Origin: Ferrovibrio xuzhouensis
GTDB taxonomy: Bacteria > Pseudomonadota > Alphaproteobacteria > Ferrovibrionales > Ferrovibrionaceae
DNA length: 64,000 bases
Assembly: GCF_042648965.1 (NCBI RefSeq)
Contig: NZ_JBHRYJ010000001.1
Span: 372,001 to 436,000 of the forward strand
Direction: 5' to 3'
Positions 1 through 7,918 of the stretch are shown here, piece by piece. Made by a program: the position numbers and the translations under genes. Numbering within the stretch: the stretch's first letter is position 1; every line of letters starts with the position of its first letter. A model generated the notes under the pieces. The model saw only the letters and a list, made by a program, of their open reading frames with translations, was not told where the DNA came from and did no database searches.

Positions 1-66
1 CTCGATCACCGCATCCGGCGGCGGCACGAAGATGGTGGCGATATCGGGAGGATTTGCGTCAGCCAT
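1..66 (-). CDS. N-terminus of an unidentified protein (runs off the window)
   Basis: The minus strand opens with ATG at 66 and reads MADANPPDIATIFVPPPDAV and two more residues before the window ends, so only 22 codons are visible. The frame is open and codon use fits the genome. No domain can be recognised in so short a piece and no function is assigned. It would be read in the same direction as the glutathione transferase gene just upstream, 75 bp away. Confidence 0.45.
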   Translation of the reverse strand, partial: MADANPPDIATIFVPPPDAVIE

Positions 67-141
67 CTTGACAGTATGGCATCGGCCCGGTGGCAGAACT
101 TTGACACAGCGCAAGGCCGCGGCGGATCAGGCCACGGCGGA

Positions 142-741
142 TTATACTGCCGGCGGCCGGGTTGCCTGCATGGCCGGCCGGGCGTCGAACACCGCGAACC
201 AGCGCGCCAGATCGGGGTGACCGGCGCGCCAACCTTCGTCCGGGTTGCGGAAATCGAGATAACCGAGCGCGCAGCCAATGCTGATCTCGCCGATGGTCGG
301 CGGCTCGGACAGGCTCTGCGCCTCGGCCTCAAGCGCCGCCAGCGTATAGGCGATCGCCTCGGTCTGGCGGGCGATCACGGCCGCGCCGCGCTGTTCCGGC
401 GGCCGGCGCAGCTCGACGAAACGGCGCACCACCGCTTCGGCCAGTCCGTCACCAAGCGCCTGGCGGCGCAGGCTGCGCCAGCGCTTCGGCCCGCGCGGCG
501 GAAACAGGCTGCCGCCGGCCTCGGCATCAAGGAATTCGCAGACCACCGGCGAATCATAGAGCGTGACGCCGTCGGGCAGTTCCAGCGCCGGCACCTTGCC
601 GAGCGGATTGGCGATGCGCAGGGCCGGATCGGTCCAGGGATCGGTGGGGATCTGTTCGACCCGGTCGGCGAGACCGAGTTCCAGAATGCAGACGCGGGCC
701 TTGCGGGCAAACGGCGATGTGGCGGCGAACCGAAGCTTCAT
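142..741 (-). CDS. Glutathione S-transferase family protein
   Basis: The 199-residue product matches the two-domain soluble GST layout. A thioredoxin-like N-terminal domain (about 1-80) has SPFARKARVCILEL at the start, where Ser9 is the likely glutathione-activating residue, and NPLGKVPALEL with the cis-Pro. DSPVVCEFLD follows, which binds the glutathione gamma-glutamyl group. Residues 85-199 form the all-helical C-terminal domain. Length is normal for the family. The substrate cannot be inferred. It stands alone between an unidentified gene and a membrane protein on the same strand. Confidence 0.85.
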   Translation of the reverse strand: MKLRFAATSPFARKARVCILELGLADRVEQIPTDPWTDPALRIANPLGKVPALELPDGVTLYDSPVVCEFLDAEAGGSLFPPRGPKRWRSLRRQALGDGLAEAVVRRFVELRRPPEQRGAAVIARQTEAIAYTLAALEAEAQSLSEPPTIGEISIGCALGYLDFRNPDEGWRAGHPDLARWFAVFDARPAMQATRPPAV

Positions 742-808
742 CCGATTACTGTAACAACGCGACGCAACAGCGGCTATGCAACATCGACATGGCCCGGCTG
801 CGCGCCGC

Positions 809-1405
809 TCAACCGCCCTTCACGCGCTGCATGGCGCGGTCATGCAATGGCCACAGCAGCAGCACCGCCAGCGCGCCGATCAGCGCCATCAGCATATCCG
901 ACTGGGTATCCCAGGGATCGCCCTGGGTGCCGAGGAATTCGTCGGCGCCCTGCCCCAGCGCCAGCGCCGCGCCCCATTCGACCAGCTCGTAAGCCGCGCT
1001 GATGGCGAGACAGATGCTGACGGCGAGGAAGGCGACCAGCCGGCCGCTGCCGATGCGGAAGACGCGAACCAGCAATTCGCGTGCGATGATGGCCGGCACG
1101 AAGCCCTGGGCGAAATGGCCGATCTTGTCGTAGGGGTTGCGCGACAGGCCGAAGGCATCCTCGATCCAGAAACCGAACGGCACCCGGGCATAGGTCCAGG
1201 CACCACCGGCCATCAGGATCAGGCCATGCACCATGATCAGCGCATAGGCGAGATCGGTGAAGCGGAAACGCTGCCGCGTGGCGAACAGGATCGGCCAGGC
1301 GATGATGGCAGGCAGCACCTCCATCAGCCAGGTGCCGCGGTCATAGGGCGCGAAGCCGCTGGCGATCAGGCCGAGGGCCCAGGCAACCGTCAGAATCCGG
1401 AACAT
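809..1405 (-). CDS. DUF2238 (YjdF-like) integral membrane protein
   Basis: A 198-residue, strongly hydrophobic protein with about five or six membrane segments and a short basic C-terminus. The central NPYDKIGHFAQGF segment and the GDPWDTQSDMLMALIGA segment near residue 165 are hallmarks of the DUF2238/YjdF family. The biochemical role of this family is not established. It lies 8 bp downstream of the ecm stop codon on the same strand and may be read through from it, but I see no functional link. Confidence 0.8.
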   Translation of the reverse strand: MFRILTVAWALGLIASGFAPYDRGTWLMEVLPAIIAWPILFATRQRFRFTDLAYALIMVHGLILMAGGAWTYARVPFGFWIEDAFGLSRNPYDKIGHFAQGFVPAIIARELLVRVFRIGSGRLVAFLAVSICLAISAAYELVEWGAALALGQGADEFLGTQGDPWDTQSDMLMALIGALAVLLLWPLHDRAMQRVKGG

Positions 1406-1413
1406 ACCGCTTA

Positions 1414-3471
1414 TCAGGCCGCCTTGCTGAAGCGGCTGTCAACCAGCCGGGCGATCTCGCGCATGATCTGGGTCAGGTCGTAATCCTTCGGCGTGAACAC
1501 CCCGGCAATGCCGGCCGCCTTCAGGCGCGCGGCGTCTTCCGGCGGGATGATGCCGCCGACGACGACCGGCACATCGCCGATGCCGTCTTTGCGCATGCGC
1601 TCCATCACTTCGGTGGCGAGTTCGACATGGCTGCCCGACAGGATCGACAGGCCGACCAGATGCACGCCCTCTTCCAGCGCTGCAGCGACGATCTGCTCGG
1701 GCGTCAGGCGGATGCCCTCGTAGACCACCTCCATGCCACAGTCGCGCGCCTTCACCGCGATCTGCTCGGCGCCGTTGGAATGGCCGTCCAGCCCCGGCTT
1801 GCCGACCAGCAGCTTGACCGGCCGGCCGAGCCGTTTCGCCACCGCCGCGACCTCGCCGCGCAGGTCGTCCATGCCGTCGTCGCTCAGCGCATTCGACGCC
1901 GCCGCCACGCCGGTCGGTGCGCGGTATTCGCCGAACACGCCGCGCAAGGTCGCCGCCCATTCGCCGGTGGTGACCCCGGCTTTCGCCGCGGCAATGCTCG
2001 GTTCCATGATGTTGCGGCCGTCTTTCGCCGCCGCCTTCAGGTCGGCCAGCGCGGCATCGACGGCCTGCTGGTCGCGCTGCGCCCGCCAGGCCTTCAGGCG
2101 TTCGATCTGCTCGGCCTCGGCGGCCGGATCGACCGTCATGATGGCGCCATCCTCGGAGCCGACCAGCGGCGAGGGTGCGCTTTCGGTGAACTTGTTGACG
2201 CCGACCACCGTAATCCCGCCGGTCTCGATGCCGCGCACGCGCGCCGTATTGCTCTCGACCAGCGCCTGCTTGAGATAGCCGGATTCGACCGCCGGGATGG
2301 CACCGCCCAGATCGGCGATGCGCTTGAGTTCGGCGCGCGCCGCCTGTTTCAGCTCCTCGACCTTGGCTTCGATGGCGGGATTGCCGTCGAACAGGTCGCC
2401 GTATTCCAGCAGGTCGGTCTCGTAGGCGACGATCTGCTGCAGGCGCAGCGACCATTGCTGGTCCCACGGCCGCGGCAGGCCGAGCGCCTCGTTCCAGGCC
2501 GGCAGCTGCACGGCGCGGGCGCGGGCCTTCTTGGACAGCACCACCGCCAGCATCTCGAGCAGGATGCGATAGACGTTGTTCTCCGGCTGCGGTTCGGTCA
2601 GGCCGAGCGAATTGACCTGCACGCCATAGCGGAATAGCAAGGCCCTGGGATCGGTGACGCCATAGCGCTCGCGGCCGATTTCCTCCCACAGGTCGACGAA
2701 GGCCCGCATCTTGCAGATCTCGGTGACAAACCGGATGCCGGCATTGACGAAAAAGCTGATGCGGCTGAAGGCCTGGGCGAAATCCTCCGGCGGCACCTGG
2801 CCGCTGTCGCGCACGGCATCCAGCACGGCAATCGCGGTCGCCAGCGCATAGGCCAGCTCCTGCACCGGGGTCGCGCCGGCCTCCTGCAGGTGATAGCTGC
2901 AGACATTGGTCGGGTTCCACTTGGGCAGTTCGCGGTAGGTGAAGGCGATCACATCGGTGATCAGCCGCATCGAGGCCGCCGGCGGGAAGATGTAGGTGCC
3001 GCGCGACAGGTATTCCTTGATGATGTCGTTCTGCACCGTGCCGTTCAGTTCGGCGCGGCTGGTGCCCTGCTCCTCGGCGACAGCGACATACAGCGCCAGC
3101 AGCCAGGCCGCCGGCGCGTTGATGGTCATCGAGGTGTTCATCTGGGCGAGCGGAATCCGGTCGAACAGCAGCCGCATGTCGCCGAGATGGCAGACCGGCA
3201 CGCCGACCTTGCCGACCTCGCCGCGCGCCAGCACATGGTCGCTGTCGTAACCGGTCTGGGTCGGCAGGTCGAAGGCGACCGACAGGCCGGTCTGGCCGCG
3301 GCCGAGATTGGTCCGGTACAGTTCATTGGACGCGGTGGCCGAGCTGTGGCCCGAATAGGTGCGGAACAACCATGGCTTGTCGCGGGTGGCGGCACCCGGG
3401 GCATCCGCAGCGATTGTGCGAGTGCGAACAATCTTTGCGTCGGCGGGATCGGTCTGGCGAGTCGAAGTCAT
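1414..3471 (-). CDS. ecm: Ethylmalonyl-CoA mutase (MeaA-type, B12-dependent)
   Basis: A single-chain adenosylcobalamin mutase of 685 residues. The N-terminal mutase barrel (about 25-510) contains RTYSGHSSATASNELYR and SMTINAPA, typical of methylmalonyl-CoA mutase relatives. The C-terminal cobalamin-binding domain has KPGLDGHSNG, the DxHxxG motif with the lower-ligand His, at about 562-567. Absence of a small subunit and the neighbouring ccr and mcd genes point to ethylmalonyl-CoA mutase, which makes methylsuccinyl-CoA in the EMC pathway, rather than methylmalonyl-CoA mutase. The ATG at 3471 was chosen over one 18 bp upstream because conserved sequence starts after it. It is divergent from ccr across a 249-bp spacer that carries a palindrome. 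Confidence 0.93.
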   Translation of the reverse strand: MTSTRQTDPADAKIVRTRTIAADAPGAATRDKPWLFRTYSGHSSATASNELYRTNLGRGQTGLSVAFDLPTQTGYDSDHVLARGEVGKVGVPVCHLGDMRLLFDRIPLAQMNTSMTINAPAAWLLALYVAVAEEQGTSRAELNGTVQNDIIKEYLSRGTYIFPPAASMRLITDVIAFTYRELPKWNPTNVCSYHLQEAGATPVQELAYALATAIAVLDAVRDSGQVPPEDFAQAFSRISFFVNAGIRFVTEICKMRAFVDLWEEIGRERYGVTDPRALLFRYGVQVNSLGLTEPQPENNVYRILLEMLAVVLSKKARARAVQLPAWNEALGLPRPWDQQWSLRLQQIVAYETDLLEYGDLFDGNPAIEAKVEELKQAARAELKRIADLGGAIPAVESGYLKQALVESNTARVRGIETGGITVVGVNKFTESAPSPLVGSEDGAIMTVDPAAEAEQIERLKAWRAQRDQQAVDAALADLKAAAKDGRNIMEPSIAAAKAGVTTGEWAATLRGVFGEYRAPTGVAAASNALSDDGMDDLRGEVAAVAKRLGRPVKLLVGKPGLDGHSNGAEQIAVKARDCGMEVVYEGIRLTPEQIVAAALEEGVHLVGLSILSGSHVELATEVMERMRKDGIGDVPVVVGGIIPPEDAARLKAAGIAGVFTPKDYDLTQIMREIARLVDSRFSKAA

Positions 3472-3550
3472 AATTTTATTCCATATCAAGTTGACGTAGG
3501 GTCATTATGTTGCCCCTTGCGTCACGGAGCCGAAATAACATAACCTCTGC

Positions 3551-3611
3551 TGCAATGCAAAACGATCTTGCCATTCTTTCGCTGCCGCGAAAAGATGGCA
3601 GTTGCGTTGCA
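3551..3611. promoter_or_regulatory. Nested inverted repeat between ecm and ccr (candidate operator)
   Basis: The divergent ecm/ccr spacer holds an inner pair of 14-base arms, 3569-3582 (TGCCATTCTTTCGC) and 3587-3600 (GCGAAAAGATGGCA), matching except for one transposed pair of bases around a 4-base centre. Outside them, TGCAATGCAA (3551-3560) faces TTGCGTTGCA (3602-3611) with one mismatch. The double symmetry and position suggest a regulator site acting on both directions. Which regulator binds is unknown. The nested hairpin could instead act in RNA. Confidence 0.5.
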
Positions 3612-3720
3612 TATCGCCGTCTCGCAGCGCCGGCCAAGGCTAGTCCCGGTCGAACCGGCGCAACAAGAGAAGAAATTGCCCCGCCAGAGGGGGCCAGGGA
3701 AGCAAAAGAGGAGTTTCGCC

Positions 3721-5034
3721 ATGTCGAATACGGGTGGGTCTGTAGTGGCGCTGCAGACCGCGGGCGGTGCCCCCGCCAAGGGCGGCTACAAGGATCTTTA
3801 CGAGGTCGGCGAGATTCCGCCGGTCGGCCACGTGCCGAAGAACATGTATGGCTGGGTGATCCGCCGCGAGCGCCACGGTCCGCCGGAAGACTCCATGCAG
3901 CTCGAGGTCGTCCCCACGCCGGAAATCGATGCCGACGAAGTACTGATTCTCGTGATGGCCGCCGGCGTCAACTACAACGGCGTCTGGGCCGGGCTCGGCG
4001 TGCCGATCTCGCCCTTCGACGTGCACAAGGCGCCCTTCCATATCGCCGGCTCGGATGCCGCCGGCGTGGTCTATGCGGTCGGCCGCCGCGTCAAGCGCTG
4101 GAAGGTCGGCGACGAGGTCATCGTCCACTGCAATCAGGATGACGGCGACGACGAGGAATGCAACGGCGGCGACCCGATGAATTCGCCGTCGCAACGCATC
4201 TGGGGCTACGAGACGCCGGACGGCAGCTTCGCCCAGTTCGCCCGCGTGCAGTCGCGCCAGCTGATGCCGCGGCCCAAGCACCTGACCTGGGAGGAAAGCG
4301 CCTGCTACACGCTGACGCTGGCCACCGCCTACCGCATGCTGTTCGGCCATCGCCCGCATATCCTGCGGCCGGGCCACAATGTGCTGGTCTGGGGCGCCGC
4401 CGGCGGCCTCGGCTCGATGGCGATCCAGCTGATCGCGATTTCCGGCGCCAATGCGATCGGCGTGATCTCGGACCCGTCCAAGCGCGACTTCGTCATGAGC
4501 CTCGGCGCCAAGGGCGTGGTCAACCGCAACGATTTCGACTGCTGGGGGCAGCTGCCGCCGGTGCTGGATGCCGAGAAATACGGCGCCTACATGAAGAAGT
4601 GCCGCGAGTTCGGCAAAGCGATCTGGGAAATCACCGGCAAGGGCAACGACGTCGACTTCGTCTTCGAGCATCCCGGCGAACAGACCTTCCCGGTCTCCTG
4701 CTTCGTGGTGAAGCGCGGCGGCATGGTGGTGTTCTGCGCCGGCACCACCGGTTTCAACCTCACCTTCGACGCCCGCTTCGTCTGGATGCGGCAGAAGCGC
4801 ATCCAGGGCAGCCATTTCGCCAACCTGCTGCAGGCCAGCCAGGCCAACCAGTTGGTCATCGAACGCCGCCTCGACCCCTGCATGTCGGAGGTCTTTGCCT
4901 GGGCCGACATCCCGCGTGCCCATACAAAAATGTGGAAAAACCAGCATAAGCCCGGCAACATGGCGGTGCTCGTCAGCGCCAAGACGCCGGGCCTGCGCAC
5001 GATTGAGGATGCGGTCGAAGCGGGGAATTCCTAA
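3721..5034 (+). CDS. ccrA: Crotonyl-CoA carboxylase/reductase
   Basis: A 437-residue medium-chain dehydrogenase/reductase that carboxylates and reduces crotonyl-CoA with NADPH to ethylmalonyl-CoA, the signature step of the EMC pathway. The long N-terminal extension before the fold (KDLYEVGEIPPVGHVPKNM), the large insert HCNQDDGDDEECNGGDPMN (about 137-154), the NADPH-binding GAAGGLG at 225-231 and FVFEHPGEQTFPVS are characteristic of Ccr rather than ordinary quinone reductases. Length fits the family. The ATG at 3721 is preceded by AGAGGAGTTTCGCC, a good ribosome-binding site. It is divergent from ecm and followed by mcd on the same strand. Confidence 0.95.
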   Translation: MSNTGGSVVALQTAGGAPAKGGYKDLYEVGEIPPVGHVPKNMYGWVIRRERHGPPEDSMQLEVVPTPEIDADEVLILVMAAGVNYNGVWAGLGVPISPFDVHKAPFHIAGSDAAGVVYAVGRRVKRWKVGDEVIVHCNQDDGDDEECNGGDPMNSPSQRIWGYETPDGSFAQFARVQSRQLMPRPKHLTWEESACYTLTLATAYRMLFGHRPHILRPGHNVLVWGAAGGLGSMAIQLIAISGANAIGVISDPSKRDFVMSLGAKGVVNRNDFDCWGQLPPVLDAEKYGAYMKKCREFGKAIWEITGKGNDVDFVFEHPGEQTFPVSCFVVKRGGMVVFCAGTTGFNLTFDARFVWMRQKRIQGSHFANLLQASQANQLVIERRLDPCMSEVFAWADIPRAHTKMWKNQHKPGNMAVLVSAKTPGLRTIEDAVEAGNS

Positions 5035-5052
5035 ACCCCTCTCGACGCTGAC

Positions 5053-5080
5053 CGGCCGGCGGGAGCGATCCCGCCGGCCG
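5053..5080 (+). other. Strong hairpin between ccrA and mcd
   Basis: A perfect 12-bp GC-rich stem (CGGCCGGCGGGA, loop GCGA, TCCCGCCGGCCG) lies 18 bp after the ccrA stop. No U-run follows, so it is not a classical terminator. It more likely protects the 3' end of ccrA RNA or partly limits readthrough into mcd, whose start is 33 bp further on. Confidence 0.5.
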
Positions 5081-5113
5081 TACTGCCCCCTTCAACACAG
5101 AGTCGCAAATCGT

Positions 5114-6814
5114 ATGTCTGCTGCCCCCAAACTGCCTGCCGATTCCGTCAACCTGATCATCCCCGACCTGCTGCCGGCCTGCGTCACCGCGCTGAAGGCG
5201 GCCGAGCAGCTGCTGGGGACCGCCACCGCGGCGGTGGCCCAGCTGGTGCGTGGCGCCGATGGCCGCATCGACGCTGCCCGGCTGGAAGAGGAGCAGTTCG
5301 CCACCCACGGGCTGGCCTGGCTCGCCACCTATGTGGCGACGCTCAAGGAGACGCTGCACTGGGCCGAGCGCCTGCAGGGCGAGGACCGCCTGCGCGAACT
5401 GGAGCAGCTGATCCTGCAGGCCGGTTTCGGCGAATACCTTGCCCAGATCGCCGGCGGCATCCCGATGAGCCAGGTCGAGGTCTGCCGGCTGGCCGACCTC
5501 GGGGTGCCCGACGAGGCCCGCCAGGCCCTGCAGGTCCCGGCCGTCGTGCTGCTGACCGCGCGCGGCAACACGCCCGCGGTGCGCAGCCGCATCGCCGCCC
5601 TGATCCAGGACGGACTGGCGACCGGCGACTTCGGCGCGACCGGCCTCGACGAGACGATGACGATGGTACGCGAGCAGTTCCGCCGCTTCGGCGAGGACAA
5701 GGTGGCGCCCTTCGCCCATGACTGGCACCGCAAGGACGAGTTCATCCCGATGGCGGTGGTCGACGAGATGGCCGCGCTCGGCGTCTTCGGCCTGACCATC
5801 CCCGAGGAATACGGCGGGCACGGACTGGGCAAGATGGCCATGTGCGTCGTCTCGGAGGAACTCAGCCGCGCCTATATCGGCGTCGGCAGCCTCGGCACCC
5901 GGGCCGAGATCGCCGCCGAGCTGATCATGTGCGGCGGCACCGAGGAGCAGCGGCAGAAATGGCTGCCCAAACTGGCCGCCGGCGAAATCCTGCCGACGGC
6001 GGTATTCACCGAGCCCAACACCGGCTCGGACCTCGGCAGCTTACGCACCCGGGCGGTGAAGGACGGCGACATCTATAAGGTGACCGGCAACAAGACCTGG
6101 ATCACCCATGCCGCCCGCACCGACCTGATGACCCTGCTGGTCCGCACCGATCCGAACGAAAAGGGCTACAAGGGCCTGTCGATGTTCCTGGCCGAGAAGC
6201 CGCGCGGCGACGATGCCAACCCCTTCCCGGCCGAAGGCATGACCGGCGGCGAGATCAAGGTGCTCGGCTACCGCGGCATGAAGGAATACGAGATCGGCTT
6301 CGACGGCTTTGCCGTGAAGGCCGAGAACCTGCTGGGCGGCCGCGAGGGCCAGGGCTTCAAGCAGCTGATGGAAACCTTTGAAAGCGCCCGCATCCAGACC
6401 GGTGCCCGCGCACTCGGCGTCGCCCAATGCGCGCTGGAACTCGGCCTGAAATATGCCACCGAACGGGTCCAGTTCGGCAAGCCGATCTACAGCTTCCCGC
6501 GCGTGCACGGCAAGATCGCCTGGATGGCGGTCGAGACCATGCTGGCGCGCCAGCTCTGCTATTTCGCCGCCCGCGAAAAGGACGAGGGCCATCGCTGCGA
6601 CCTCGAGGCCGGCATGGCCAAGCTGCTGGCCGCCCGCATCGCCTGGGCCAATGCCGACAACGCCCTGCAGGTGCATGGCGGCAACGGCTATGCCGAGGAA
6701 TACCCGATCAGCCGGGTCCTGTGTGACGCCCGCATCCTCAACATTTTCGAGGGCGCCGCGGAAATCCAGGCCCAGGTGATCGCCCGCCGCCTGCTGGAGG
6801 CCCGCAACGGCTGA
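5114..6814 (+). CDS. mcd: (2S)-Methylsuccinyl-CoA dehydrogenase
   Basis: A 566-residue acyl-CoA dehydrogenase with an extra N-terminal region of about 165 residues ahead of the usual 380-residue FAD fold. That extension plus linkage to ccr and ecm identifies methylsuccinyl-CoA dehydrogenase, which yields mesaconyl-CoA in the EMC pathway. The family core shows FTEPNTGSDLGSLRT, KTWITHAARTD, RVQFGKPI, QVHGGNGYAEEYPI and NIFEGAAEIQ, whose FEG glutamate is at the position of the catalytic base of medium-chain acyl-CoA dehydrogenase. The ATG at 5114 was chosen because the frame upstream is the overlapping tail of ccr. Confidence 0.93.
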   Translation: MSAAPKLPADSVNLIIPDLLPACVTALKAAEQLLGTATAAVAQLVRGADGRIDAARLEEEQFATHGLAWLATYVATLKETLHWAERLQGEDRLRELEQLILQAGFGEYLAQIAGGIPMSQVEVCRLADLGVPDEARQALQVPAVVLLTARGNTPAVRSRIAALIQDGLATGDFGATGLDETMTMVREQFRRFGEDKVAPFAHDWHRKDEFIPMAVVDEMAALGVFGLTIPEEYGGHGLGKMAMCVVSEELSRAYIGVGSLGTRAEIAAELIMCGGTEEQRQKWLPKLAAGEILPTAVFTEPNTGSDLGSLRTRAVKDGDIYKVTGNKTWITHAARTDLMTLLVRTDPNEKGYKGLSMFLAEKPRGDDANPFPAEGMTGGEIKVLGYRGMKEYEIGFDGFAVKAENLLGGREGQGFKQLMETFESARIQTGARALGVAQCALELGLKYATERVQFGKPIYSFPRVHGKIAWMAVETMLARQLCYFAAREKDEGHRCDLEAGMAKLLAARIAWANADNALQVHGGNGYAEEYPISRVLCDARILNIFEGAAEIQAQVIARRLLEARNG

Positions 6815-6901
6815 CCCTGCGGCAGCCGCCGCGACCGATTGCCGCGTGATCGGGCCACCAGGACGGTTTAACCCGGCCGGCCGGCGCAGTATCCTCGGTG
6901 C

Positions 6902-7096
6902 ATGGAACACCTCGTCAAGGCCCTGATCCCGGTCTTCGCCATCGGCACCTTCCTGGTGCTGTGCGTCGGCATCTATTCGCTGTTCCGTGGCGGCAGCTTC
7001 AACCGGTCCTATTCCAACAAGCTGATGCGGCTGCGCATCGTCCTGCAATTCATCGCCATCATCCTGATCGCGGTGGCCAGCTTCGTGTTCCGCTGA
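6902..7096 (+). CDS. Small twin-transmembrane (HIG1-like) protein
   Basis: A 64-residue protein with two membrane helices (about 8-28 and 44-63) joined by the basic loop FRGGSFNRSYSNKLMRLRI. This pattern fits the HIG_1_N or twin-transmembrane proteins often found just upstream of PduO-type adenosyltransferase genes in alphaproteobacteria. HIG1 proteins associate with respiratory oxidase complexes elsewhere, but the role here is unproven. The stop is 10 bp before the adenosyltransferase start, so the two are probably co-transcribed. Confidence 0.75.
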   Translation: MEHLVKALIPVFAIGTFLVLCVGIYSLFRGGSFNRSYSNKLMRLRIVLQFIAIILIAVASFVFR

Positions 7097-7106
7097 GCCG
7101 CCGGCC

Positions 7107-7676
7107 ATGGTCAAGCTCGACAGGATCTATACCCGCGGCGGCGACAAGGGCATGACCTCGCTGGGCAATGGCGAGCGGGTGCCCAAGCATGACTTGCGGG
7201 TCGAGGCCTATGGCGCCGTCGACGAGGCCAATGCCACCATCGGCTTGGCCCGGCTGCATACCGCCGGCATCGACCTCGACGCCATGCTGTCGCGCATCCA
7301 GAACGACCTGTTCGACCTCGGCGCCGACCTCTCGACCCCGGAGGACGAGGAAGGCCGCCGCCGGCCGCTGCGCGTCGACCAGGTCCAGGTCGACCGGCTG
7401 GAGGCCGAAATCGACGCCCTCAATGCCCGGCTGGCGCCACTGACGTCCTTCGTGCTGCCCGGCGGCAGCCCGGCCGCCGCCTATCTGCACCTGGCCCGCA
7501 CCATCGTGCGCCGCGCCGAGCGCCTGGTCACTGCCCTGCAGGATGCCGAGCGGATCAACCCCGCCGCGCTCGCCTATATAAACAGGCTGTCCGACCACCT
7601 GTTCGTGGCCAGCCGGCATGCCAACCAGGACGGTGCCGGCGACGTCCTGTGGATTCCGGGCCTCAACCGCGGCTGA
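7107..7676 (+). CDS. Cob(I)yrinic acid a,c-diamide adenosyltransferase (PduO type)
   Basis: A 189-residue PduO-family ATP:cob(I)alamin adenosyltransferase. Diagnostic motifs are IYTRGGDKGMTSL near the N-terminus (ATP-binding), VEAYGAVDEANATIG, the RRAERLV helix at about 132-138 and NRLSDHLFVASRHAN near the C-terminus. It supplies adenosylcobalamin, the cofactor needed by the ethylmalonyl-CoA mutase encoded 3.6 kb upstream. Length and motif spacing are normal. It is probably in an operon with the small membrane protein before it. Confidence 0.93.
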   Translation: MVKLDRIYTRGGDKGMTSLGNGERVPKHDLRVEAYGAVDEANATIGLARLHTAGIDLDAMLSRIQNDLFDLGADLSTPEDEEGRRRPLRVDQVQVDRLEAEIDALNARLAPLTSFVLPGGSPAAAYLHLARTIVRRAERLVTALQDAERINPAALAYINRLSDHLFVASRHANQDGAGDVLWIPGLNRG

Positions 7677-7732
7677 GCCGCGCCGGATTTTTCTCCTTTT
7701 TTCAGCAGTTTCCGCCCCCTGGGCGGCAGCCC

Positions 7733-7762
7733 CGACCCGGCAATTTCTGCCGTGCCGGGTCG
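7733..7762. other. Hairpin in the flgE upstream spacer
   Basis: CGACCCGGCA (7733-7742) and TGCCGGGTCG (7753-7762) form a perfect 10-bp stem with a 10-base loop. It lies 56 bp after the adenosyltransferase stop and may end that transcript, but no T-run follows on the plus strand. Confidence 0.4.
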
Positions 7763-7861
7763 CCCGCCATCGCCATGCGGCAGAAGTTTCCCAGTTACAC
7801 GCCTGTCGTAATGTTACGAAATATTCTGAAATATTAATGCGTTAGGTCTCACGCAACGAAC

Positions 7862-7877
7862 TGGCACGCCGCTTGCT
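7862..7877 (+). promoter_or_regulatory. Sigma-54 promoter of the flgE operon
   Basis: TGGCACGCCGCTTGCT matches the sigma-54 -24/-12 consensus, with GG at 7863-7864 and GC at 7875-7876 separated by exactly ten bases. It is 42 bp before the flgE ATG, where a transcription start would be expected about 12 bp after the GC. Flagellar hook genes in several alphaproteobacteria use sigma-54 promoters. No activator site was assigned. Confidence 0.85.
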
Positions 7878-7918
7878 CTGTTCTGGCCAAACCGGATTTC
7901 CAGCCAGGAGACAGTGTT

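Noticed and set aside
3472..3720. Cobalamin riboswitch controlling the B12-dependent mutase
   Set aside because: No B12-box-like sequence or matching fold was seen in the spacer; the visible structure is a symmetric DNA palindrome.
5053..5080. Rho-independent terminator separating ccr from mcd
   Set aside because: The stem is strong but no U-run follows, so it is listed only as a hairpin.
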